Positions 46,696-58,234 of a stretch of DNA of 64,000 nucleotides are shown one piece after another. The DNA is from Dugong dugon (Eukaryota > Chordata > Mammalia > Sirenia > Dugongidae), in the NCBI GenBank assembly GCA_030035585.1, contig CM057477.1, positions 61,609,447 through 61,673,446 on the forward strand, read 5' to 3'. Each line of letters begins with the position of its first letter. Position 1 is the stretch's first letter. The notes under the pieces are model-generated. The model was given only the letters and a program-made list of their open reading frames with translations. It ran no database searches and was not told the DNA's origin. The translations under genes and the position numbers were made by a program.

Positions 46696-46706
46696 ATGAT
46701 AGTCAT

Positions 46707-48146
46707 ATATGTAACTATCTAACTGCTCCTTTAAGCTCTGTCAATGATACTGTAATGAATTGACAATAGCAAGTGTGTCAGTAAATGTCAAGTTCTTTAC
46801 TGTATGGTAGAGACAAGTATCTCAGTTACTGAGAAAGTAAAGTGGTCAGGAAGGACTTCACCCACCTATACTTGATAGGACACCAGAACTAAACTGTCCA
46901 AGGGAAGAAGAAGAGCATGTCTAACTTAAGAAGATGAGAAAAAGTCAGAGGTTCTAGAATGTCTCCTAACACCAATATTTAAAATGTAGTAGGTTCTGAT
47001 GGCCTTTTGAGTGGCTGTGAAGGGCGACCTTTTAAGGTAGCATCATGAACAGCAGGATAATGCCCCTAATCCACACCGGTAACAGAAGTGACTGGGGGAT
47101 AATAATATCTTCGTTTTTGAGATCCCAGAAGTCCTCTGAGGACCATCAACCTACAGAGAACAGGTAATCTTCATAAGCAATTTAATTCCCATGTTTTCAT
47201 TTACCACACTGAATGAGATGACCTCTTTGGAGAGAGAAGATTAAGAACTAAATTAAGCCAATGGTCCTCTGTGCACAATAGCTACAGCCAGTCACAGACA
47301 GTGACTAGTTATGTCTTTTTATGGGTCTTTTGGAACAATATTCCCCCTAGATAATTACAAAATGGGAGTGTGCATACTGTACTCAGCCGAACCAAATTTC
47401 ATGGTGATAGCTAAATAATATCAATAAAAATATCTGAGTTTTGAAATGCCTTGCAAAGAAAGTGTTTAGACTCTTGTCTCCTCAGAGCTGATAGTTTTTA
47501 GAAATTACTACTCCTTTAGCATTTACTTTCCTTTTGAACTTGTTATATAACCCATGCTGCTCTTCCTCAATTTCCCAGGCTCCCCAAGGTCACTCTCTAC
47601 GGTGTTTGCTTTAAATACAACTTGGTGCCAAAGAGAACGCCTCAGCTTTCCAGTTCACTCAGATGACACTTTCCCACACTGGGTCTCTTCGTATTTCCCC
47701 ACAGTATCCAAATCTAGCTGATCTGCATTTTCTGCGTAAAATCTCACCTCCCACTAATTTTAATATGCCTCTTGCAGTTTCCTTCTATTCCCCTGGGTAG
47801 GTCGCTGCCAGAAAGGCAGAGGAGAGGAGCTTTTTGATGCTAATGAGGCCCCTGAGCAGGACTCACAGCTCATGGTGAGGAGCTGAGTATGGCATTTCTC
47901 TGGGGACCCCAGGTGAGCATAACTGCAAGGGCATAGCTGACAGCCATTTGGACACCTTGCTGTTAGCCTAAAGCAGGTATTCCAACACCTGAGCAGTGAC
48001 ATGTTAATAGCTTACATAATGAAGAAATGCATCAGTGTACTTGGCAATTCAGATCTTCAAAAAGAAAGGGGGGGTAGGGAACAGAAGTGGGAAGAGAGAG
48101 AAGCATTGAATGGTGACAAATTTTTAAAAGGTGCTAAAAGTGCTAC
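46707..48146. other. Unassigned sequence
   Basis: No gene or repeat is supported. Confidence 0.4.
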
Positions 48147-48303
48147 GAAGCCCTGGTGGCACAGTGGTTGACAGCCCATTTGCTAACCAAAAGGCTGGCA
48201 GTTCGAATCCACCAGCTGATCCATGGAAACCCTACAGGCCAGTTCTACTCTATCTTATAGGGTCACTATGAGTCAGAATCAACTCGATGGCATGGGGTTA
48301 GTG
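48147..48303 (+). mobile_element. Afrotherian SINE, short type
   Basis: CGAAGCCCTGGTGGCACAGT, ACCAAAAGGCTGGCAGTTC, AAACCCTACAGGCCAGTTC and GAGTCAGAATCAACTCGATG. It is near consensus outside the lost middle segment. Confidence 0.92.
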
Positions 48304-48787
48304 GTGCTATAAAGACTACTGAAATATGGACATCTGTATCCTTCTGCTATTTCCATTTTCCTGGATTTTCAGATGACTGTGAGTTCAACTTTGAGCTCAG
48401 CTAGCACTGCCTTCTAGCATCTGTGGAATGAGAGTGCCTTGTCTGCTGAGAGGCATACCCATTACTTACCAGATTAGCCCTCCCCAGAAATCGAAGAAAC
48501 TTGCCTCAGCCTTTTAGAGAACCCAAAAAGGAAAGACATCACTATGTGGTTTTAAACACTCAGAACTCTCCTAACATAAATGAAGCCCTGGCCAACATAT
48601 ATCAAGCAAATTGTCAAAAGTCATGTACGTGTCCTCAGGATGATATCTCAGGAGGCTCTTGCCATGGTCATGGTTGGAGTGGCAAAGGAAGTGCCTGGCC
48701 TTCTGAACAGAGAAGAAACAATGAACAAAGCTTAGAATTTTTGAACTTAATAACAAAATACAATCTTATGCAGCTCTTAGGATGTGC

Positions 48788-49134
48788 TGCTGTTGTTAGC
48801 TGCCATTGAGTCAGCCCTTGACTCATGGTGACCCCACGCACAATGGAATGAACTGCTGCCTGGTTCCGTGCCATTTCCATAATTGGTTGCAGATCAGACC
48901 ATTGTGATCCACAGGGTTTTTACTGGCTGATTTCTGGAAACAGATCACCAACCATTTCTTCCTACTCCATCTTAGTATGAAATCTCCACTGAAACCTGAT
49001 CAGCATCATAGCAACATGCAAGCCTCCACGGACAGATGGGTGGTAGCTGCGCTTGAGGTGCGTTGGTGTGGAATCGAACTGGGGTCTGCTGCATGGGAGG
49101 TGAGAACTCTATCACTGAACCCCCAATATCCCAC
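48788..49134 (-). mobile_element. tRNA-Gly-like SINE, minus strand
   Basis: On the plus strand it opens TGCTGTTGTTAGCTGCCATT (RTE-like tail complement), continues CCATTGTGATCCACAGGGTT, and ends with the tRNA-like head: B-box complement GGAATCGAACT at 49,070-49,080, then GGGAGGTGAGAACTCTATCA. It is the counterpart of 23,402-23,740. Confidence 0.87.
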
Positions 49135-49149
49135 TCTTAGGATGTACCA

Positions 49150-49320
49150 GGAATTTATATCATCTCATTTAATCCTTATACCAACTTTTTGAGGTGGACA
49201 ATAGTATGAATATCTTCATTTTTTAAATGAGAAAACCGAGGCTTAGAAAGCTTAAGTAATTCATCCAAGTCTCCACAATTAGTAAGTGGCAGAGATGGGA
49301 TCTAAATCAATTAATCAGAC
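49150..49320 (-). mobile_element. MIR SINE remnant, minus strand
   Basis: TTTAATCCTTATACCAACTT, AATGAGAAAACCGAGGCTTA and AGTAAGTGGCAGAGATGGGA are the reversed MIR order. Confidence 0.8.
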
Positions 49321-50900
49321 TTATCAGTGGTCAGCGAGATGGTCGATTAATATTAGCCTATTTCCAAGAAATTTTGGTGGGTAAAGGAAATGGTAAGCAG
49401 GAAAAACAAGAAGAAAAAAAAAAGTGGCGCAAAGACACAGAGAATAAGGAGAAAGAACCTGAGACAAAAGAAATTTCTCTGACCACACTGTGAGTTCATT
49501 TCTGTGTTATTTGGCTTAATGAGGCAACAGGAGATTCTAACACTGAACCACATGAAGGTCTGCCTACAAAGACTGAGGTTTGTTCTTAGCCAAGTGAGCA
49601 TACTGTTAAATGGTTTCCCATATAGACTCAGACCTCACTCACAGGGTTTTGTGCTTACTCCAGTGTGATCTGTCCCCATTTGGCTATTTCCAGCAGTCAA
49701 CGCCCAGGAACTGAGTTTTCCTACCGTGTCTCTGAGGGGAGGTCAGGGAGGAATGGTGACATCATGGGAACAATTTTTGGTGTTGTCTCCTAAGACTCAA
49801 CCAAATATGTCAAAGAAATGTGCTACTGCTAGTCCTGCAGGAATGCATGAATTATTTGATGTTTCAAGCAAATGCATGTGGAGAACAGCACACTATATCC
49901 CATTCCAGCCCAACAGAAAAGTAGGAATGGCAGCAATGAGAAACTACCCAGGAAAAACTGAACCGCAGGAGTGGTGATCTTTACCCATTTCCTCCACTTC
50001 TCACACAAAAAAATGTACACGTTTCCATTTTCATCCTGCCAGGAACACGTAAAAACAGAATTTGCTTCCTCCTCTGGGTTTTCATACCACTTCGGACATC
50101 TTGCTAAATTACAGCGCTTACTATATTGTCCTGTCATTAGGTTTTAGGTGGCTGCCCACCCCCGCCCCCCGAATGTAAGAGCTCCTTTTCCCCCTGAATA
50201 TTTGTATTCCTGATGTCATGCTGAACAAATCTTTGTTAGACAAACAAATGAAAGATTGAATGGAGGAATCAATAAACGACAACTTGCTCAAGGGCTCTAA
50301 CTAAGGCAAAAAGAAACGTTCTTTTTCCTCTACATTCTTTATGCCTGAAGATGGTTGACACCGTCACACTTAGAATGGGGGTGGATTATGTCTGTTTTGC
50401 AGTATTCGATGTCTAGAATGTCTTGGCACTTAATGAATGACTGTTTTGTGTGGGGATGTATGTGTACATATCTCACAATTTCCTCTGCTCCTGTATTCTA
50501 CTGCGTTCATCTCTACCCCACACGTATCCACCAAGCCCGGCTAGCGCATGACTCACTCCCTTACTGGCTTACTTTCATCAGACTTAATTAATTCAGTTAG
50601 AATCCTTACTTTATACAAAGGCATTTTCCTTCTTATTGTACGTTCCTGAGGGGGAAAGAGGGCAGGAAACACAACTTGGTACTACCCCACAGTGCGGCAC
50701 ACAACCTGCCCACCATGTTCTAAGTACGGTGGCTGCTGGGTATTCAGCAGTACTCAATACAGACAAAGCCCCTCCCCTTGCAGAATTTACAGTAAGTGGG
50801 AAGAAGAGACATAATAAGGCCGGTAAAGTATAGTAACTGTAATGACAAAGAAAGCACACAGCAAGGAGATGAAATCCAATCTGGAGCTCAGGAAGGGCCT
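49321..50900. other. Mostly unassigned sequence
   Basis: The 102-codon minus frame at 49,829-50,137 has no recognised motif. A possible L2-like stretch at 50,700-50,900 (TACTCAATACAGACAAAGCC, TTGCAGAATTTACAG) is weak. Confidence 0.35.
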
Positions 50901-50901
50901 C

Positions 50902-51324
50902 TGTGATAGTTAATGTAATGTGTCAACTTGGCTAGGCTACGGTGCCCAGCTGTTTGGTCAAACACTAGTCTAGCTGCTGCTCTGAAGCAGTTACATGTGA
51001 TTAGGTCAGCTGGTCATAAGTAAAGTAATTACCCTCCATAATGTGGGTGAGCCCCATCCAATTAGCTGAAGGCCTTAAGAGCAAAAAACGGGAGGTTTCC
51101 CTAAGGTGTGTTCTGCCTCCAGACTGAAAACAGACATCTTGCCAGAACTCCCTCACTGTTCTCTCTTCCCATTGCCTGACCTATGGATTTAGGGACACAA
51201 GACTGCAGGCATCTCTAGCATGTCACCTGACCAGCAGATTTTGGACTTGCCAGCACCCCCTCCCACAATCCTGTGAGCCAATTCTGTAAAAATCAGTCTC
51301 TCTCACTTAAGCATGTATGTGTGT

Positions 51325-51370
<46 letters not shown>

Positions 51371-51440
51371 ACTGGTTCTATTTAAACATAAAACATACAC
51401 ATTTTACTGGTTTTGTTTCTCTAGGGAACCCTAAAACCGT
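50902..51440 (+). mobile_element. LTR-like element (MaLR/ERVL-like)
   Basis: It starts TGTGATAGTTAATG and TGTGTCAACTTGGCTAGGCT and ends near CTAGGGAACCCTAAAAC, the layout of an old LTR. It has the 'TGGGTGAGCCCCATCCAATTA' and 'CTTGCCAGCACCCCC' phrases. The start resembles part of the element at 33,681-34,617 (TGTGATGGTTGGG, CATCAACTTGACTAGGCC). A TA repeat (51,330-51,367) interrupts it near its right end. Confidence 0.6.
51330..51367. repeat. TA dinucleotide repeat
   Basis: About 19 TA units. Confidence 0.97.
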
Positions 51441-51780
51441 CTCCTAAACAAATACATTTTAACTTTTAACCTGAGAGAGAAGTGAGATTTATCCGCTTAA
51501 AAGAGGAACGTAGGAAAGGGGAGGAACAGACCAAGAAGCAAGAAAGAACACAGTACTGTATCAGTAAAAACTTAAGAATGGCTAGCATTTAAGTGAGAAG
51601 ATAATCTCAGGCCTCTCCTATTTTATTCTAAGGCCAATGGGAAGCCTTTGAAGGACTTTAACCAAGGTGGTGATATTTAGATCTGAGTTTCAGGAGAGAG
51701 ATCTGGGTTATAAGTAAAGGTATATAGATTTGGGAATTTTATCATTATGGTAGACTCAGCTTCAATAATTAAAAAAAAGA

Positions 51781-51984
51781 AAACAGTTGCTGTTGAGTCA
51801 ATTCCGACTCATGGCAACCCCATGAGTTGCAGAGTAGAACTGTGCTCCATAGGGTTTTCAAGGCTGTGAACTTTAAGAAGCAGATCACCAGGCCTTTATT
51901 CCAAGGCACCCATGGATGGGTTACAGCCACCAATCTTTTGGTTAGTTGTTGAGCACTTAACCATTTGTATCACCCAGGGACTCC
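51781..51984 (-). mobile_element. Afrotherian SINE, second type
   Basis: Plus strand: GTTGAGTCAATTCCGACTCA, GTAGAACTGTGCTCCATAGG, AGATCACCAGGCCTTTATTC and a final TGTATCACCCAGGGACTCC. Confidence 0.92.
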
Positions 51985-52213
51985 CGTAATAATAAATGAA
52001 CCTTTCCAAACTTCCCTTTTAGCAAGGTTACTGTGGCTACCATGTAGAGAATGGATTATAAACAAATGAGACTAGATGCAGCGAAACCACTTAGGATGCT
52101 ATTTCAGTAGGTCCAGATGAGGACGGTAATGGTGACGGTGGAAATGGAGAGAAGTAGATGGATTCAAGAGATATCAAGAAATAGAATGAACAGGCATCAG
52201 CAACTGCATAGAT

Positions 52214-52509
52214 CAAGGGTCAGTACACTTTTTATGTAAAGGACCAGATGATAAAAGTTTAGGCTTTGCCGGCCATATGGTTTCTGCCACAGTTACTCAT
52301 TTCTGCTGTGGCAGTGAGAAGGTAGCCATAGACAATATGTAAATGAATGAGCCAGGTTGTGTTCCAATAAAAATTTAAATAAAAATTCTTATGTAATTGT
52401 ATTTAAATAATTTTTTTGATTTAAATAAAGTTTTATAAAATTTAAATTTTACTAAAACAGGCCAGCAGGCCAAATTTGGTCTGTCTGCTGAAGTTTTTCC
52501 GACCCCTGG
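52214..52509 (+). mobile_element. hAT-like non-autonomous DNA element (about 296 bp)
   Basis: The ends are an imperfect inverted pair: CAAGGGTCAGTACACTTTTT at the left and AGTTTTTCCGACCCCTGG at the right. Inside, AAAGGACCAGATGATAAAAG, GCCATAGACAATATGTAAAT and GTTCCAATAAAAATTT follow the order of a common mammalian MER-type element. I do not name the family. Confidence 0.75.
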
Positions 52510-52884
52510 ACTACATGGGGGATGTGGCAGTAAAAGCAGTCAAAGATGGCTTCCAAGTATCTGGCTTGGGTATCTGGTTGGTCAAGAGTACTGCTTTCAG
52601 AGACAAGGGCCACTGGGAAAGGAGCAGGGTCAGAGGCAGGGAGGTAGTAGTCAGCTTTGGATATGCTGAGTTTAAGATACCTGAGAGATATCATCCGAGA
52701 GATGTCCAATAAGCAGTTACATATTTGAATCTAAGTTTCAGGAGAGAGACCTGGCTCTAGGTAAAGATACACAGATTTGAGAGTTAGTATTAGTTAGGAT
52801 AGGATAAATTGTAGTAAGAAATCACCAAATAACAGGTTTAATTCATTTCTCCCACAGTGATGCAAGGAACTTGGATGGGGCGTG

Positions 52885-53021
52885 GGGGAGGCAGTCATAG
52901 GGTTTTCAATGGCTGATTTTTCTGAAGTAGATCTCCAAACCTTTTCTTCCGAGGTGGCCTTAAACTTCCAACCTTTTCAAATTGCAGCAAGTGCATTAAC
53001 CGCTTGCACCTCTCAGGGACT
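52885..53021 (-). mobile_element. Afrotherian SINE, second type, partial
   Basis: Plus strand: ATAGGGTTTTCAATGGCTGA, TGAAGTAGATCTCCAAACC and TTGCACCTCTCAGGGACT. The 3' tail of the element is missing at the left. Confidence 0.8.
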
Positions 53022-53030
53022 ACCCCCTAC

Positions 53031-53347
53031 CTTCAAGAGTCTGGGAAACGCAGTCTAGCTGTGTGCTAAGAAGGAAGGTAGAGCTTCAAGAGCCTGGGAA
53101 ACGCAGTCTAGCTGTGTGCTAAGAAGGAAGGTAGAGCTTCAAGAGCCTGGGAAACGCAGTCTAGCTGTGTGCTAAGAAGGAAGGTAGAGCTTCAAGAGCC
53201 TGGGAAACGCAGTCTAGCTGTGTGCTAAGAAGGAAGGTAGAGCTTCAAGAGCCTGGGAAACGCAGTCTAGCTGTGTGCTAAGGAGGAAGGTAGAGCTTCA
53301 AGAGTCTGGGAAATGCAGTCCAGCTGTGTGCTAAGAAGAAAGGTAGA
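53031..53347. repeat. 53-bp minisatellite, about 6 copies
   Basis: Units start at 53,041, 53,094, 53,147, 53,200, 53,253 and 53,306 (period exactly 53). Each reads CTGGGAAACGCAGTCTAGCT, GTGTGCTAAGAAGGAAGGTA, GAGCTTCAAGAGC. Inner units are identical; the fifth has GGAGG for GAAGG and the sixth differs at a few bases. The array begins 10 bp after the SINE fragment's head. Confidence 0.97.
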
Positions 53348-53570
53348 GGGGATTTCGGTGGACAGATGCCAACTTCCACCACCGGAGCCAAAAGCACATA
53401 CGTAGGCCATGAGGGCACAGAGATGAACACAAGTGTCTCAGGTAACTAAGAGGGAGAACAAGTGCAGAGCTCTGAGGAGCACCAGTGTCAGGGGATGAAC
53501 TGAGGAGGAAGTGGATGTAGCAAAGCAGAAGAATGAAAAAATAAAACCAGAAGATTGTGTTAGGTACTTA

Positions 53571-54434
53571 ATGAATGTATGTAGAAGTGTATAAAATTTA
53601 GGTGTTAAGCACTCAGCCTATCTCTCACAAGCTGAAACTTATTTGCTACCTCTGATATTTATATGAAAAATGAGCCGAAGTGCATTTAAGAGAAAATGGC
53701 AAAATCAGCTCCTCCAAAAATCCAGATTTTAATTCCCATGCAGATGGACTGCTTTAGGGCTTTGTATTGCAATATTCATTTTTTCCATTCACCTTTGTGC
53801 CCATAAATCAGCCTATATAGGTAAAATGTGCATTCTGTATCAAAAATTTTATGTGATCTTATATACATATGAAGATATTAATATAAATATGAGTATATAC
53901 CCATCTAGCTATATACACACACTCACCACTCACAGGGTTGATCACTGCAAATGCATTTCTTTTTCACTTCCATTTTTTGCAATTCTCCATGCTCTCTGCT
54001 TTGCCCTCTCCTCCATTCCCACCCCATCCTCGGTTCCCAGTCTGCATTTCTGTTCTTGGTTCCCAGTGGGAAGACCAATGAAAACAACCTGAGGTCTACT
54101 CTAACCACATTTTAAACATTGCTCCATTATTACAAAATACAACAGTGTATAGCCTGAATAAAACCACCAGGTCAGAACACCTGTGTCCCCTCCCTAGGCT
54201 TTTTCTTCCAGGAGGACTTAGCTAGAAACAGAAGAACACAAGCCCATGCTGGCACATTACCAAGCAGCAGAGCTGCTTCTATCAATCTGCCCTCTTCCCT
54301 CTGTTTAGAATGTAAGATCCCGTGGAAAGAAGGGGATTCTCAGGGTTCTATATCTGGAACACTCTTTTTGGCAGAAGAACAACCAGTCTTGCTTATTTAA
54401 AAAAAAAAAAAAATGGCGAGCACATTTTATATAT

Positions 54435-54486
<52 letters not shown>

Positions 54487-55299
54487 ATCTATATCTGCCC
54501 AGGAGGTACACAGATAACTAAACAAAATTAGCAGCCTCTCCTACTTGCCCAGCATAAATTATTAGTGTACTCAACCGGACCAAGTGACTATAAGTCTGAC
54601 CTCAAACACTGTGGTGTTCAATAAATATAGATTGAGGATGATGACAATACTACTCACATTTCCTTACTTAATGACACACAGTTGACAGTTCAGTGGCACA
54701 AATCATATGCATTTTATTCTTCCTTACTCCTCTTCACATTGCAGTTCATATAAGCTGTGACTCTAACTACTAGAAATGCTTCCCAGTTAGTAAAATTCAT
54801 TATTCCTTTGCTTTGAGAGTTGACAGCCACTGTATACAGGCAAAGTACAACTTTGCAAGCAGTTATTTCTGTGCTGAGGTTTTCTGCCAGCTCCAACAAG
54901 TCTTTCTTATTGCTACTTTTATAGGGTCATCGTTATTCAAAGTCTGCTAGCTTCAAATATCATTTGCGAAGCACATCTAGAAATTTAGCTGCTGACGCAG
55001 ATAATGTATGAAACTGAGAAAATGCAACTTGCTTCCCACTGGGTAGGTTAAATATGTAGTTTTAAAAGAAAAAAAATTTCTAGAATCTCTCAGCTAGTTT
55101 AAGGGGGAATTGTGGGAGAAGAGCAAGAGTTCACTAACGTGATGAGTATGGAGCCTCTGAAAAGACAGAGGCATTTGCTCAAAAGAATATGTAAATAAAA
55201 AATTCATAATTTGAACACTACATCATCCCTTCAGATGGCAACTGGGCTGGAAGCACTACTCATCAATTCTGTTTGCTTAGATCCCTCTCTCATCTCTGT
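53571..55299. other. Mostly unassigned sequence
   Basis: Aside from the CA repeat at 54,435-54,482 and an A-run (54,399-54,412), no gene or repeat is recognised. Confidence 0.4.
54435..54482. repeat. CA dinucleotide repeat
   Basis: A nearly pure CA run of about 24 units between ATATATA and ATACACATC. Confidence 0.97.
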
Positions 55300-55526
55300 C
55301 ATTCTCCTAAAGCCACAGAAATACCACAAGTGGACGGCTTTAACAAACAGAAATTTATTCTCTCACAGTTCAGGCAGCGAGGAATCCGAATTCAGGGCAC
55401 CCTCTGGGGTAAGGTCCCTGTCTCCTTTAGCATCTGTGGGCTGGCGTTTCTTGAAGATCTCCATGTGTCTTGGCATAACAGGTTATAATTCAGGATCAAA
55501 ACCGACAGTTCTTTGGTCAGGACCAC
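55300..55526 (-). mobile_element. MaLR-like LTR, 3' portion, minus strand
   Basis: GAAATACCACAAGTGGACGG, CTTTAACAAACAGAAATTTA and CACAGTTCAGGCAGCGAGGA closely match the solo LTR at 727-1,143. An L1 3' end is inserted at 55,527. The remaining part of the LTR and internal sequence resume at about 56,237. Confidence 0.75.
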
Positions 55527-56236
55527 TTTTTTTATTTTTTATTGTACTTTAGATGAAGGTTTACAGAACAAATTAGTTTCTCATTAAACAATTAATACAC
55601 ACATCGTTTTGTGACATTGGTTGCCAACCCCACAACGTGTCAACACTCTCCCCTTCTCAACCCTGGGTTCCCCATTTCCATTCATCCAGCTTTCCTGTCC
55701 ACTCCTGCCTTCTCGTCCTTGCCCCTGGGCTGGTGTGCCCATCTGTCTCCTTTTGTTTTATGGGCCTGTCTAATCATTGGCTGAAGGGTAAACCTCAGGG
55801 GTGACTTTAGTACTGAGTTAAAAGGGTGTCCAGGGGCAATACTCTCAGGGTTTCTCCAATCTCTGTCATACCAATAAGTCTGGTCTTTTTTTATGAGTTA
55901 GAATTTTATTCTACATTTATCTCCAGCTCTGCCCTGGACCCCCTATTGTGATCCCCGTCAGAGCAATTGGTGGTGGTAGCCAGGCATCATCTAGTTGTGC
56001 TGGAGGCTGTGGCAGTTGTGGTCTGTTACCCTTATGTCTTTGGTTTTCTTCATTCTCCCTTGCTCCAGACAGGGTGGGACCAGTGGAGTATCTTAGATGG
56101 CTGCTCATAAACTTTTAAGACCCCAGATGCTACTCATCAAAGTAGGATGTAGAACATCTTCTTTATAAACTATGTTATGTCAACTGAGCTAGATGTCCCC
56201 CGAGACCATGGTCCCCAGCCCTCAGCCCAGTAATTC
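55527..56236 (-). mobile_element. L1 3' UTR, minus strand, inserted in the LTR element
   Basis: Plus strand starts with T-rich sequence and TATTGTACTTTAGATGAAGG, the complement of an L1 3' terminus. It continues through TCCACTCCTGCCTTCTCGTC, TAAGACCCCAGATGCTACTC, TCTTTATAAACTATGTTATG and GTCCCCGAGACCATGGTC. Short CAGGAC flanks (55,517, 56,238) may be the target duplication. No ORF is present. Confidence 0.88.
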
Positions 56237-57565
56237 AGCAGGACAGCTTTTCAGCCATGCCCGCATGCAGGCCTCTGTCTTGGCGCTCGGTCTCTCAGCT
56301 TTGCCCTGCTTGGGCAAGTGTTGCAAAGCTCTTCAGCTCTATCAATAAATGCCCAGAGGCACACCACTCCACCAGTAAACCTCGGCCCAAGGGCGCTCAG
56401 CTCTCTAGCTCCACCAACAACTGCCGGAGGCACCCCATTCCTGCTTGACACATATTTGGGTGGAGGACACAATTCAATCCACTACATTCCACCATTTGCC
56501 CTCTCCCCCCACCCCAAATTCATGTCCTTGCCACATGTAGAACACATTCATCCCATCATATCATCCCAAAAGGTTTAAATCAATTCCAAGTCCAAATTCC
56601 ATCCTGGGGTAAAATTCCTCTGTTCTCTTACACCATCTGGGCAATGGCCCTGTTCTCCAGGCTATGGATTCTGGGTGGAGGTCCCTCAGTTCTGAGTTTC
56701 AGCTCTGTCTTCCAGACCCGCTGGGACGGCAACTCTGCTCCCTCATCTGTAGACAGCGCCATTCTCCTAGTCCATATGAGTGATGACTCCACCCCCTTGG
56801 CCCCAGTAAGCCCTATTCTTCTGTCCATTAGGCATGGCAGCCTTGCCTCCTCAGCTCTGGGTAGTGACCCTTGATTTATCCCCTTGGCAAACCTTAATGG
56901 CAGCCCCACAGTCTGGAACCGAGCTGGTGAAGATCAGACTCTTTGAAACCTAGGAGGCCATGGCTCCACCCTTTGACACCTCAGAAGCCATGGCCCTACC
57001 CTTGGAGACCAAGCCAGCTCTGCTGCCTTGTCTCTTCATCTTCTGCTTCCTGGTTTCTTGGCCCCTCAGCCCCTCAGGCCTCTTGGGCCAGCCCAGCCTC
57101 TGCCCTGCTCCAACAAGTGTTACAAAGTTCTTTAGCTCTAGCAATAAGCACCCAGAGGCATCTCACTCCGCCAGTAAGCCTCAGCCTGAAGGCATTCAGC
57201 TCTCTCACTCTGTAGTCTGGCAAGTCTAGCTCCGCTGACAAGTGCCTGGTGGCACCCCACTAATTCAAGAAACCTCTTGCCGAAGACACTCAGCTCTCTC
57301 CATCAGTGGGTCAGTCAGCTCCCACACCATCTTGCGCTGGTGTCCTGGTTCTACTGCCACCATTTCTCTGCTGCCGCTTCTCACTGTCTTGCAGTCTCCA
57401 GCGTAACAGCTCTCCTCACTTTCTTCTGAGCCCTCATCAGAATTGCCCCTGATGTCCATAATTCCACCAACAGTCTCTTCAAGGCAATCTAGGCTTTTAT
57501 TATTAGGCACTTTAAAACTCTTCCAGCCTTTACCCATTACCTAGTTTGAAAACCACTTTCACATT
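56237..57565 (-). mobile_element. MaLR-like LTR remainder and internal region, minus strand
   Basis: CATATTTGGGTGGAGGACAC and AATTCAATCCACTACATTCC (56,451-56,488) look like an LTR start read antisense, joined to a C-rich internal region. The right end TTTAAAACTCTTCCAGCCTT, ACCCATTACCTAGTTTGAAA and CACTTTCACATTTTAGG is the antisense internal terminus that normally sits next to the 5' LTR in MaLR elements. That LTR is missing on the right, so this is a partial provirus. A block is repeated at 56,301-56,437 and 57,101-57,260. No retroviral coding motif is seen; this class is largely non-coding. Confidence 0.6.
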
Positions 57566-57855
57566 TTAGGTAAAAAACAAACAAACAATCTGAAACACAA
57601 ATTAGAGGGTATCACACCTCTGTTTAAATCACTTGGACAATATGTATCCTCTGAGAATAAGTCTAAGTTTCTTACATGGCAACAAAGGGTCCTCCCAAAA
57701 TTAAGACACTTGACCATGTCGACAATCTCATTTCTCATGACTTCTGCCTCATATTTTATAATACAAACTCACAAGCACACACACACACACACCCTGCTTA
57801 TTTTCACCTCTGAGACTGTATTCACACCAAAGCCTCTCCTTAGAATGTACTACTC

Positions 57856-58062
57856 ATAAGTCCTTCAGTGGTGCAAACGGTTAAGTGTCTGCTGCTAATT
57901 GAAAAGGCTGGAGCTTCGAGTTCACCCAGAGGTACTGTGAAAGAAAGGTCTGGCATTCTACTTCCAAAAAATTCAGCCGCTGAAAATCCTGTGGAGCACA
58001 GTTCTACTCTGACACACATCAGGTTGTCATGAGTCAGAGTCAATTCAAGGGCAACTGTTTTT
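57856..58062 (+). mobile_element. Afrotherian SINE, second type
   Basis: CTTCAGTGGTGCAAACGGTT, GCTTCGAGTTCACCCAGAGG, TTCAGCCGCTGAAAATCCTG, GAGTCAGAGTCAATTCAAGG and a GTTTT-rich end. Confidence 0.9.
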
Positions 58063-58234
58063 TTGTTTTGTTTTGTCTTCATCCTCACTTGGCTTACTCC
58101 TACTACATCTTCAAGGTTCATTCACCTCCTGGAAGCCTTAGGACTCTTTCTCAGTGTTCTCCAAACACTCTGTACCTAACTCTATAAGTGAAAGCTAATA
58201 CTGCTATATGATGATATATTTTCATATTTCTGAG

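Larger units (their letters stand above)
51445..53570 (+). repeat. Possible ancient repeat tract with several insertions
   Basis: AATGGGAAGCCTTTGAAGGA, TTTCAGTAGGTCCAGATGAG, GGAAATGGAGAGAAGTAGAT and TCATCCGAGAGATGTCCAAT follow the order of the old repeat suspected elsewhere. The tract is broken by a SINE (51,781-51,984), a hAT-like element (52,214-52,509), a second repeat remnant at 52,795-53,390, and a minisatellite. Family unnamed. Confidence 0.38.

Noticed and set aside
53031-53347. CRISPR-like array
   Set aside because: There are no unique spacers: the whole 53-bp period repeats, which is a minisatellite.
56943-57229. Overlapping Ser/Leu/Pro-rich frames of about 90 codons
   Set aside because: They arise from the C-rich antisense internal region of a MaLR-like element and are not conserved domains.
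55300-57565. Intact endogenous retrovirus
   Set aside because: No gag, protease, polymerase or envelope motifs, only one LTR side, and an L1 insertion; it is a non-coding remnant.
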